Part shown: positions 22,925 through 31,842 of the stretch, piece after piece
How positions within the stretch are numbered: the stretch's first letter is position 1
Layout of the letters: every line of letters starts with the position of its first letter
Notes under the pieces: model-generated
Seen by the model: the letters and a program-made list of their open reading frames with translations, nothing else
Database searches by the model: none
Told to the model about the DNA's origin: nothing
DNA from: Rhizophagus irregularis
Taxonomy: Eukaryota > Glomeromycota > Glomeromycetes > Glomerales > Glomeraceae
Length of the DNA stretch: 64,000 nucleotides
Direction: 5' to 3'
NCBI RefSeq assembly: GCF_026210795.1
Contig: NC_089442.1
Coordinates: 1,922,001 to 1,986,000 of the forward strand
Translations under genes and position numbers: made by a program

Positions 22925-23055
22925 AGTACTTAGTGTGAGTAAAAAAAAATTTGCGTGAAAAAAAGTATTTAAAAAAAAAATTTTGCGTGAAAAAAAGTAT
23001 TTAAAAAAAAAATTTTGCGTGAAAAAAAGTATTTAAAAAAAAAATTTGCGTATTT
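22925..23055. repeat. Short tandem repeat upstream of the zinc-knuckle gene
   Basis: Four copies of a roughly 35-bp unit, TTTGCGTGAAAAAAAGTATT with an A-tract, immediately 5' of the minus-strand start codon at 22896. It is probably promoter or 5' UTR sequence. Confidence 0.7.
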
Positions 23056-23810
23056 AAATAATGTGTGAAAATTTACTTGGTTCTAATACTTAAATAGAAG
23101 TTGATCTGCTTATCTTAAGGCTTTTTACTCATTCTGGTATTTAAGCTTTTTGGTAGTAGTTTTTTTAATACTTAATTAGAAATCAGCCAGCTTATCTTGA
23201 GGCTTTTTACTTGTTCTGGTATTTAGATGTTTATTTTTGACTGTAAAACTACCATTCTAATAGGAAAAATTTTTTTACTGCATTTCTTACGTTAAATGCT
23301 AAATATTTAATAATCTTCATTGCTTAAAAATGGTTTGTAATACCAAAATTACCCAATAAATTGATACATTTGTTTTACTTTATTAATTTCTCATTCACAT
23401 AGTAATTTTTAATATTAAATAAGGTAAAACAAAAGTTAATTTACTGGACACCATGTTAAAATCGTCATACGATTTGCATAATATTGACCATAAACAGTCT
23501 GAAATTTAAAAATCACAAGCCATAAATCAAATAAATTGCGTAAAATTGCGTAATATAGCATAGCCTATCTAAGAAATCAGTAGCACATAAATCAAATAAA
23601 GTCATATAGGAAAATTAATTGCGTAATATAGCATAGGCTATCTAAGAAATCAGTAACACAATATTTATGATCAAATGTTAGTATTTACGGATATTATTAA
23701 TTTTTATGTAGTCATTCTCTTCAAAATGAATTAGAAGAAATTATGATTGAACTAGAATTAATTATTTGATGGTATGTACTGTAAATAGTTTGATAAAAAT
23801 GTATGTATTT
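23056..23810. other. AT-rich intergenic stretch
   Basis: Contains an imperfect duplication of AATTGCGTAATATAGCATAGGCTATCTAAGAAATCAGTA (seen twice near 23530-23660) and a repeated block with CAGCTTATCTTGAGGCTTTTTACT near 23110 and 23190. No gene recognised. Confidence 0.4.
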
Positions 23811-24005
23811 TTGGCTTATGCATATATCTAATTATCCATTAGTTAAAGAAGATAATATAAGACTTTTGTCATTTTTGGGAAATGAATCTCATGAGTTTAT
23901 TGATGTATGTGCTATTGACCATTGTGTAGGATTTATTAAAATTAATTAAACTTACTATATAATAGATAAAGAAGAACTAAATAATGATTTAGATGAATGG
24001 AAAAT
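23811..24005 (+). pseudogene. Coding relic (unknown lineage-specific family)
   Basis: The frame reads WLMHISNYPLVKEDNIRL, LSFLGNESHEFIDVCAID, HCVGFIKIN, a TAA stop, then TYYIIDKEELNNDLDEWK. The protein-like composition continues directly beyond the single stop. I recall this segment style as a dispersed Rhizophagus family, but cannot name it. No complete gene is present. Confidence 0.4.
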
Positions 24006-24470
24006 TTTTTTTTTTTTAAAATACATAATATATGAAATAATGATCTAATATAAAATAAAAATTAAATAGAATTCAATACTAAATGATTGCTTGAATTAAA
24101 AAAAAGAGCGAAAAAAAATATTTATTTATAATATGATCTGACCCTATATCACTATTTTCAAAATAGTGTGAGACTAAAATCGGGTGAAAAACTGGATGAA
24201 AACTGGTATTTAAATATACAGATGATCAAGTATTTTTTTTTAATATGTCAGAGTGGCACAAAGCCAACCAATTCGTATAATTACTAGAAAAAACGGGAAA
24301 CTGATTAAGCCGTAATTCCATAAAAATTCTGTGATAACATGAAACGATAAAACACGGATCAACATTTTTTTTTACATGGGGCTTCTTTAATGAGATTAGA
24401 TAGATTGGTTTATATAAATTTATATAATTCTGTGATACTGCTTTAGCTAATTTAGTATTAATTAAGGTTT
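24006..24470. other. AT-rich stretch with partial inverted repeat
   Basis: A block near 24320-24365 (CATAAAAATTCTGTGATAAC, GATAAAACACGGATCA) recurs in inverted form near 38582-38720 (TGATCCGTGTTTTATC, CACAGAATTTTTACAG). These could be copies of one short dispersed element. No gene seen. Confidence 0.4.
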
Positions 24471-24474
24471 TAAT

Positions 24475-24599
24475 TTAAAAATTAAGCAGTATCAAGGAAA
24501 ATTCTCGCGAATTTTTCTTGATACTGCCTATTTTTAAAGTTTAAAGACCGATTAGTAACGAATTTAAGAAAAATTCTCACGAATTTTTCTTGATACCGC
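24475..24599 (+). repeat. Hairpin-repeat array A5, left part
   Basis: Two palindromic units ending in CTTGATACCGC, where the LTR element begins. The array resumes at 37202 with CCGCTTATTTTTAAAG. Removing the insertion and one copy of CCGC rebuilds the normal unit end, so this is the pre-insertion array. Confidence 0.85.
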
Positions 24600-25913
24600 T
24601 GTAGCCATAGATACTGGAGTAATCGCATAATATGGAGGAATAATATGGAATAAAAGATCAAACGATAGAAAGTCACATGATTGGATAAAATTAACCGGAA
24701 AGGATAAACTCTTAGGAGAAGGAATGATCTACATGATGTAATGTTTATTAAATGATTAACGGAGAACCAATAGATCCAGTAGGAAGTTGATCGATGTGGC
24801 TTAGCAACCAGTTTATCAAGTTCAACAATAGGAACAATTAGGAGGAGTAATCATAAGCCACAAATGATAAATCATATAAAAAGGAAGGATAGCGAATTAA
24901 AGGAACAAAAAATAGGAACATGTAAAATATTGATGAACTGCAGCCGCAGTAGGAGAATAGCTGACGAGACGCAGTAGAAAAGATAGCACAGCCACAAAAG
25001 ATGGATCTTTACGATATAATATTTGAAAGATTATTTTATTTTAAAGAAAAGATAGCACAGCCACAAAAGATGGATCTTTACGATATAATATTTGAAAGAT
25101 TATTTTATTTTAAAGAAAAGATAGCACAGCCACAAAAGATGGATCTTTACGATATAATATTTGAAAGATTATTTTATTTTAAAGAAAAGATAGCACAGCC
25201 ACAAAAGATGGATTATATCTTTACGACATAATATTTGAAAGATTATTTTGAAGAAAAGATAGCGTATTAAAATAGTATAATATATTAGAAAAGATAATAT
25301 ATAAATAGCATATAAGATAGCGCATAAAAAAGAAAAACATAACATAAAATATTAGAAAGAAATAAGAAGTAAGAAAAGAAAGAATAAGAAAGTTGGTTTA
25401 AATAGGAGCGGAATGGGAGGTGAATTCGACAGTCGTCAGATACAATGTAAAACTTTAAGTAAATTAGTTAATTGTGAATTTTATGAAGAATAAATAAAAT
25501 ACCCTTTGATATGAAAATTAATTGTTTCGATTGTTTTTGTTACTATTTTCTTATGATGAAAAAGTAATTTTGTTTAATTAATTGTTAGTAAAGCGTAATG
25601 TTATTTTAAAGGTAATAGGTTCGCCCTAAACTTTACTGTAATGTTCGCTTAATTAATTTTAATTGGACAAATTCATGGTGAATTTAATGTCATAACGAGA
25701 ATTATGAAATGAATAAAATATAAACTTTTGTAAAGAGAACTATCGTATTTTGAAAGAAGATAATGGATGAAATATCGTGGCGAGAGCTATCGCAATTTGA
25801 AAGTTAAGTAGTAATAAAACTAAACCAAGCAAGAATATTAATGTTTCGTGGAGAACGAATATACATTAAAGCAGGGAAGTTTGTTTACCGCCGGGTGGCA
25901 GACGGGGGTGACA
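24600..25913 (+). repeat. 5' LTR
   Basis: TG...CA termini, 1,314 bp. From about 24982 to 25215 it holds three exact copies of a 69-bp unit (AAAGATAGCACAGCCACAAA ... TTATTTTATTTT) plus a partial fourth. Since 69 is a multiple of three, a repeated 23-residue frame results, which is not regarded as a gene. Tandem repeats in the LTR may be enhancer-like. Confidence 0.92.
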
Positions 25914-25916
25914 ATT

Positions 25917-25932
25917 TGGTGCATGCTCCGAG
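25917..25932 (+). promoter_or_regulatory. Candidate tRNA primer-binding site
   Basis: TGGTGCATGCTCCGAG begins with TGG three bases after the end of the 5' LTR, as expected for pairing to the CCA end of a tRNA. I cannot identify which tRNA without a tRNA set. Confidence 0.55.
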
Positions 25933-27657
25933 AAAGGAAATGTCGACTTTGCGTCGACATTTTGACTATCTTCATATAGTCAAGTACCTATGCGGTATTA
26001 AGAAGGAAACGGTCAACAACTAAGTGAATTGATCACTCGCGAAGGGAAGGATCATTCCGATCATGGTACCGACATGGTATTCCGAAGAATCTGAACTCAG
26101 AAAAAGAGGTGTTAGAATTAAAATATAATATTGGGGAAAAAGGTTGTAAGTACCTGAAAAACTTTAAAATGGGAACGGGCAAAATAGCGATATTGTACAC
26201 CTACCTTAGGAATTATAAAAAGAAGGATGCGGTGATATGATGGAATATAATGAACTCGTTTCAAAATAATAGATTTGTTACAAGAATATCCGGAGAAGTA
26301 TTGTAGTAAGTCACAAAAGTTGTCGTCTTTAAAGTTTTCACGCTAATAATTGTAAAACCAAGAAATTAAGGAAGCCCTCGTAAGATGTGGTATTCTGGGA
26401 GGGGCACCATTGTATTTTGCAGATGCCAGAAGTTCCTGGGGATACAATGTTGTAACGAAAAGTTGACGAGTAAGCTATAAACTCAAGGGTTACGTGGGAA
26501 CCTATTACCAAAACACAAGGGTTGCGTGGGAACCTATTTAAAACACAAGGGTTACGTGAGAACCTATTACAAAAACACCGGCTGTGAATATAACTTCTTC
26601 AGATGGGAATTGAAATAATTGGACTCAGACGTGAGTGGAACATCTCCCTACTGAAAGCATTTTGAAAATGCGTAATTGAATTCACAAGGCAAAAAGAGAA
26701 ACCATCGTGAGTATAACTTCTTCAGATAAAACTGAAAGCATTTAGGGAAATGCGCAATTGAACTTACGAAAAGAAGATGAACGTTATGGAATAATGCGAA
26801 ATTTAAGAATATTTGCTGGTCAAATGATAAAATGTGAATAACAAACCTCGAAACTACTATACTTCATTGTGAAGGTAAAGGCAAGCCGAGTATAGGTTAT
26901 TAAATTGTAAAAGATAATAAATAAGAAGAAACATCGTTAAATAAGTATAAATGCGTGTGTCGCATAAGTGTAAATGCGTGTGTCGCATAAGTGTAAATGC
27001 GTGTGTCGCATAAAGTATAATATGTTGTGTGTCGACATAATGGTGATAATAAGAATTAGTACAAGATTAAACAAAGAAGATATTTTGCGTAATATTGAAT
27101 ATATAGATGTAAAGATTACATATATAATGAAAAAGAACTAAAAATTCACAAACTTTAGAAGTTATGAGAATTTTGAAGTTCGTGAAATGCGAAAATTACA
27201 AATTTTGATGATAAAAGAAAATTTTGAGGCGCAGTAAAAACTTAGAAAATTTTTGGAATTTTTAGAATGCGCAATAAAAACCTCCGCAGTCTGAGGAGAT
27301 TGTGGACTTAGAATAATTTTTGAATTAATGGCGCAGTAAAATATATACATGAAATTATGAAAGATAAGAATAGCAGAAGAAACTTGTGAGAATCAAAAAA
27401 AAAGAGGATTTAAAGATTGAAAGATTAATATAAGAATATTATGAATAAGTAAAAGATTTTAAAAAAAAAAATAAGTTGTTAAATGAATATTCATAATGGA
27501 AGAAAGATTATACATTCAATATAGGTAATAGGAAAGGACAATATAGTAGAGGATGGTTAGAAGATTAAAATAGAAGCGATAAAAATGATATATAAGAGAG
27601 CGGAATTTCAATTTGAATTCTGGATGAATATTTATAATAATTTAATTGGAGTATACG
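25933..27657 (+). other. Long untranslated leader of the retrotransposon
   Basis: About 1.7 kb between primer site and the Gag start with no long frame. It contains three near-copies of ACACAAGGGTTRCGTGGGAAC (26500-26570), a duplicated ACTGAAAGCATTT...AATGCG block (26655 and 26730), and three to four copies of AAGTGTAAATGCGTGTGTCGC (26943-27035). It may hold packaging or internal initiation signals. No evidence separates these. Confidence 0.6.
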
Positions 27658-30600
27658 ATGGAATGGTACCATCAATGGGAAAGTGAATATAGGACACATA
27701 AAGAAGAACATGAGTTAAGAACGGGAGAATTAGATGAATGTTTAAATTGTGAATTATGTCATCCGATAGGAAATGAACCAATGGTATTCAAGAAATTTTG
27801 GGATGCATTATTTAAGTTCGAAGATACAATAATAATATATAACGATGTAACAATTAGAGGAGTATTGGATTTGTTAAGTATGAATAATTCAGAAAGAGAA
27901 GATACAATACATAAAGGGAAATGTAGAGACATAATGGATAGAATAACGGAATCAATAAGATATAGAATACAACCAAAAATGAAAGAAAGGGGATTACGAA
28001 CAATTATATTAGTAATTGTAAGAGACTGTATTGAAAGAAATCTGGGGAATGAAGTATTTGATAGATTAATTGGAAATCCTGAATTAATAGAACACAAATA
28101 TATTTTGGAAGATTGGGATGTTGAAAGAAGGTTTGAGAAATTTTGGCAATGGTATAGAATCACATCAAAAGAAATTGGACCATTACGAGTAAAGACAGGA
28201 GCAATAGAGACGTTTAGGGAGTTACTATATGAAGAAGAAGGAATAGCTATGAATGAGGAGAAAGTAAAGGAACTAATGTCCAAAATAGAATATGAGAACA
28301 TACATATAGAAAATGTTCACGAATATCACAAGAATATGATGCAAAAGATAATAAGAATATTTATAGATACTAGGGGATTTACAAAAGAACCAGAAGATTC
28401 AGAAAGTGAAGATAGTCCAGCAAGTTACGAATTGGAAAATAATTCCGAGGAAGAATTAGAGATAATAATAGGAGATAAATCATGGAAATTTAGTGAATTA
28501 AGAAGAAGGTCAAATGTTATGGATGAAGATCAACTGAGGTACATTTGGAAAATAGGAATAAAGTTGATGATAGAAATGGATATATTGGTAACGAGAATAT
28601 TTATGGATAAAATTCAAGAGATAGAGGAATTGGATGAAAGGGAAAAAGAATTGAGGATAAAAGAATGGTTAGAAAAAGAAACAATAAGATGTGAAAAATG
28701 TGGTAATAGAAGGTTCGAAATGGACGAAGCGGATAGCGAATGCGGGGAATGTGTTAAAGAAGCGCAGAAGAATGAACAAGATGAGCTAATAGAATTAAGA
28801 AACAACTTAGAAAAATTGGGATATGAAATAGATGTGTCAGAAATTCAAAGAATGAAGAGTTTTGGGGTAAATAATCGAATAATAGTAACTAAAGAATTTG
28901 TGGAAGAATATATGGAAATGATAGATTTGGAAGATAAAGAATTAAGAAAAGGAATTCATAAGTGGTTAAACCAGAATACAACTTGGTGCGAAAGATGCGA
29001 AATAAGATGGATGAATGATATGTTTAGATTAGGATGGATGGATGATATGTCTAGAGTAAGAGGAATGGTATGCAAAGATTGTGAAGAAGAAAATATCGAT
29101 GAAATTGATGATCGGGTAAAAAGATTGCAAAAGATTTTTGAAGATATTGGAACAATGATAACTGAAGAAGAATTGTTAAGATTAACTAGTATGGGATATA
29201 CAGATGGAGAAATTTTAGATAAAGAATTCATTGAAATCTTTCAAGAAAATAAGAATGAGTCGGAAAAAGAATTGAAGAAAAAGTTAGATAAGTTGTTGAA
29301 AGAACAAGCAGGAGTAATGGATAGTGAAGAAAGTGGTGAAAAGAGTGATAATGAAGAATCAGAAGAAGACAATACGGATAATTCAGAAAAGATTGGAGAA
29401 ATATTAAGTCCGGATGAAATATGGGACGGAAGTGATGAAGATTTTGAAGAAGAAGAATCTGAAAATGAAATCGAAAATGTTATAAATACAGGAGGTTTTG
29501 GTCTGAATCAAAATTCAGATTCGAATAGTTCATTAAATTTTAAAAATTCTGACACAGAAAGTGAAATATCTGATTACAATTTACAAGAATTATTTCAAGA
29601 GAATATAGTAAATATGGCAAATGAAGCACAAATAAGAAGAATAATGGAGAATGCTATGGGATTGGCACCAAATGCATTAGATAATGCGTTAGGAGCAGGA
29701 CAGACTTTGGCGGATAGGATTCAGACTGCAGGAATGGGGGGAATAGTAGGTATGCCAACTTTTAGTGGAAAAGAGGATGAAGATATTAATGATTGGATTA
29801 GACAATTTGAGATAGCATTTACAGTAAGTGGACGACCAGAAGGAAATGTTGGAGGAGGTGTATGTAGACAAAATAAGGCAAACATAGCTATAACTTGTTT
29901 AAGAGGAATTGCATTACAATGGTATAATGAGGAAAAAGAAAGGGTAGCAGCTAATTTAGTGAATTGGTGTGACCATAATGAGGACAGGAATTTAAAAAGA
30001 AGATTAATCGACAGATTTACTAGGAATGATATTCAAAGAAGAAAGATGTTAGAATTAACAAGAATTAGACAGGGAACAAATGAAAGTGTTGAGGAATATA
30101 TTAGAAGATTTAGGTCAATATTAAGAGTTGCAACTAGAGGTCATGCGTTAGATGATTTATATCAAGTGAATTATTTTATTCAAGGGTTAGATGCTATGCT
30201 AGGTTATCATGTTAGGAGAAGTAATCCGACGAATCTGAATGATGCAGTTAACGAAGCAAAAAGAGAAGAGGAAGCGAAAGATGAATTGTTAATGAAAACA
30301 ACAGGGTTGGATATGAAACGAGTAGGACAAGAGAAAAACATGGAAGAAATTTTGAAAGAAGAGACAAATAAGTATAAAGGAATGAATCCAATTGCGAAAG
30401 AATTACAAAATAAAGAAGTTAAAAGTGATGAATGGGATGAGTTAATTAATGGAATAAAAAGGTTGGAAGCACATGTAATGCAAAGAAATGAAGCGTATGT
30501 AATGCAAAGGAATAGGAATGATAGGAGACCGATCGGAAATAATAATGTCCAAAGAAATAATATGAACTGGGATAGAATGACTTGCTATACATGTGGAAGA

Positions 30601-31236
30601 AAAGGACATACTTCTAGAGTTTGTAGGGAAGGTCAAAGAAGATCATATGGAGGAAATAATAAAGGGTCATATAGCCAAAATAATCAAGTTAATTATCTTG
30701 ATGAAGAATATTATGGTGAAGGATATAATGTGTATAATATGGAATATAATGATGAATATGATGGATATAATGAGGGTGGTGGATATGATAACTATAATAA
30801 TGGATTCGATGGATACGAAGTGAATAACTATGAAGATGAGGAGAGATATGATATGTTCCCAGTACCACCTAGAAAGAGTGAAAGAAATAAAGACAAGGTT
30901 ATGAACGATGAAAGAGATAGAAGAAGAAATGCACAATGGCAAGGACAACAGCAAAAAGCACAGGAGAATAATAAGAGGGGTTTTACAAAAGAACAATTAC
31001 AGAAAGGATATGAAACTAGAAAGAATAATAATAGGTGTCACAATTGTGGACAACAAGGACATTTTGCTAGAGAATGTACAAACGAGAAAGTGAAGTTAAA
31101 TCGAAATATACCAAATGTTGGAGATTTTGATCCATTTGAGCAATTTGTAAATTCAAGCGTACCAATTAATTGGGGACAAATGATGAATGAAAGACCAGAA
31201 GTAAGGAAGAAATTATTAAATGGTTTGAGATATTGA
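27658..31236 (+). CDS. gag: Oversized Gag polyprotein with two CCHC knuckles
   Basis: 1,192 codons from ATG at 27658 (an upstream TTG extension is ignored). The N-terminal 600 residues are charged and helical and contain CxxC pairs: CEKC near residue 345, CERC near 444, CKDC near 472. They sit in two or three diverged repeats of a module with ELRKGIHKWLNQNTTWCERC. An acidic linker follows. From about residue 690 a retrotransposon gag domain is recognisable: MPTFSGKEDEDINDWIRQFE, LRGIALQWYNEEKE and LTRIRQGTNESVEEYIRRF. CCHC knuckles are CYTCGRKGHTSRVC near 976 and CHNCGQQGHFAREC near 1127. Usual Ty3/gypsy Gag is about 300-450 residues, so the N-terminus is an addition. The ORF ends in TGA and the protease lies in the same frame beyond it. 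Confidence 0.9.
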   Translation: MEWYHQWESEYRTHKEEHELRTGELDECLNCELCHPIGNEPMVFKKFWDALFKFEDTIIIYNDVTIRGVLDLLSMNNSEREDTIHKGKCRDIMDRITESIRYRIQPKMKERGLRTIILVIVRDCIERNLGNEVFDRLIGNPELIEHKYILEDWDVERRFEKFWQWYRITSKEIGPLRVKTGAIETFRELLYEEEGIAMNEEKVKELMSKIEYENIHIENVHEYHKNMMQKIIRIFIDTRGFTKEPEDSESEDSPASYELENNSEEELEIIIGDKSWKFSELRRRSNVMDEDQLRYIWKIGIKLMIEMDILVTRIFMDKIQEIEELDEREKELRIKEWLEKETIRCEKCGNRRFEMDEADSECGECVKEAQKNEQDELIELRNNLEKLGYEIDVSEIQRMKSFGVNNRIIVTKEFVEEYMEMIDLEDKELRKGIHKWLNQNTTWCERCEIRWMNDMFRLGWMDDMSRVRGMVCKDCEEENIDEIDDRVKRLQKIFEDIGTMITEEELLRLTSMGYTDGEILDKEFIEIFQENKNESEKELKKKLDKLLKEQAGVMDSEESGEKSDNEESEEDNTDNSEKIGEILSPDEIWDGSDEDFEEEESENEIENVINTGGFGLNQNSDSNSSLNFKNSDTESEISDYNLQELFQENIVNMANEAQIRRIMENAMGLAPNALDNALGAGQTLADRIQTAGMGGIVGMPTFSGKEDEDINDWIRQFEIAFTVSGRPEGNVGGGVCRQNKANIAITCLRGIALQWYNEEKERVAANLVNWCDHNEDRNLKRRLIDRFTRNDIQRRKMLELTRIRQGTNESVEEYIRRFRSILRVATRGHALDDLYQVNYFIQGLDAMLGYHVRRSNPTNLNDAVNEAKREEEAKDELLMKTTGLDMKRVGQEKNMEEILKEETNKYKGMNPIAKELQNKEVKSDEWDELINGIKRLEAHVMQRNEAYVMQRNRNDRRPIGNNNVQRNNMNWDRMTCYTCGRKGHTSRVCREGQRRSYGGNNKGSYSQNNQVNYLDEEYYGEGYNVYNMEYNDEYDGYNEGGGYDNYNNGFDGYEVNNYEDEERYDMFPVPPRKSERNKDKVMNDERDRRRNAQWQGQQQKAQENNKRGFTKEQLQKGYETRKNNNRCHNCGQQGHFARECTNEKVKLNRNIPNVGDFDPFEQFVNSSVPINWGQMMNERPEVRKKLLNGLRY

Positions 31237-31842
31237 CTACACTCGGGGGAATTAAAGAATATTAATCAGAAAGAAGAAAAATCACAAGCAACAAGATGTA
31301 ATATAATAATTGAAGGGAAAATGATTAGAGCATTAGTTGATACAGGAGCAGGACCTTCAGTAATAACGAATGAACTGAGAAAAGAATTAAATATACCAAT
31401 AACGAAGGAAAGTAATGTCGTATTAACAATAGCAGATGGAAATAACATAGCTTCATTAGGAAGAGTGGAAATTAGAATAGAAATTGACGAAAATTTAGAA
31501 ATACCTTTGGAGTTCGAAGTAATCGACTCGAGAAGAAAAGATTTAATATTAGGAACTGATTTATTAAGATATGGGATAATAAATATGAAAGAAGGTCTGT
31601 TAACAATAGAATGGGATAATGGAATATATGAAATACCAATTGATTTTAGAGGAAAGAAAAATGTTGAATTCGAGGAGTCAGGGAATAGGGGTGAATTTAA
31701 TGGAGATCCAAAGAATATAGATGATATAGATGGCAATTCTAGTGAAGAGTCAGAGAGTGAAGATGAATATGAGGAGATGGAAAAAGAAGAGTTGTTATCG
31801 ATTGTAAAAACTGATAGAGAAAAGAGGGATGAGGAAAAATGA
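31237..31842 (+). CDS. pro: Retroviral-type aspartic protease (readthrough domain)
   Basis: The frame of Gag continues after its TGA (31234-31236) without another stop for 201 codons. First ATG is at 31321. The catalytic motif LVDTGAGPSVI is followed by EVIDSRRKDLILGTDLLRYG, the ILG-type flap/C-terminal motif of retropepsins, and an acidic tail. It would cleave Gag-Pol. As the segment before 31321 is also protein-like (SQATRCNIIIEGKMIRAL, the usual first strand of retropepsin), synthesis by readthrough from Gag is more likely than independent initiation. It ends TGA overlapping the next ATG (ATGA). Confidence 0.88.
   Translation, partial: LHSGELKNINQKEEKSQATRCNIIIEGKMIRALVDTGAGPSVITNELRKELNIPITKESNVVLTIADGNNIASLGRVEIRIEIDENLEIPLEFEVIDSRRKDLILGTDLLRYGIINMKEGLLTIEWDNGIYEIPIDFRGKKNVEFEESGNRGEFNGDPKNIDDIDGNSSEESESEDEYEEMEKEELLSIVKTDREKRDEEK

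Noticed and set aside
25001-25231. Repeated 23-residue frame in the LTR (and again at 36289)
   Set aside because: Arises because a 69-bp repeat is a multiple of three; lies in LTR control sequence in both copies.
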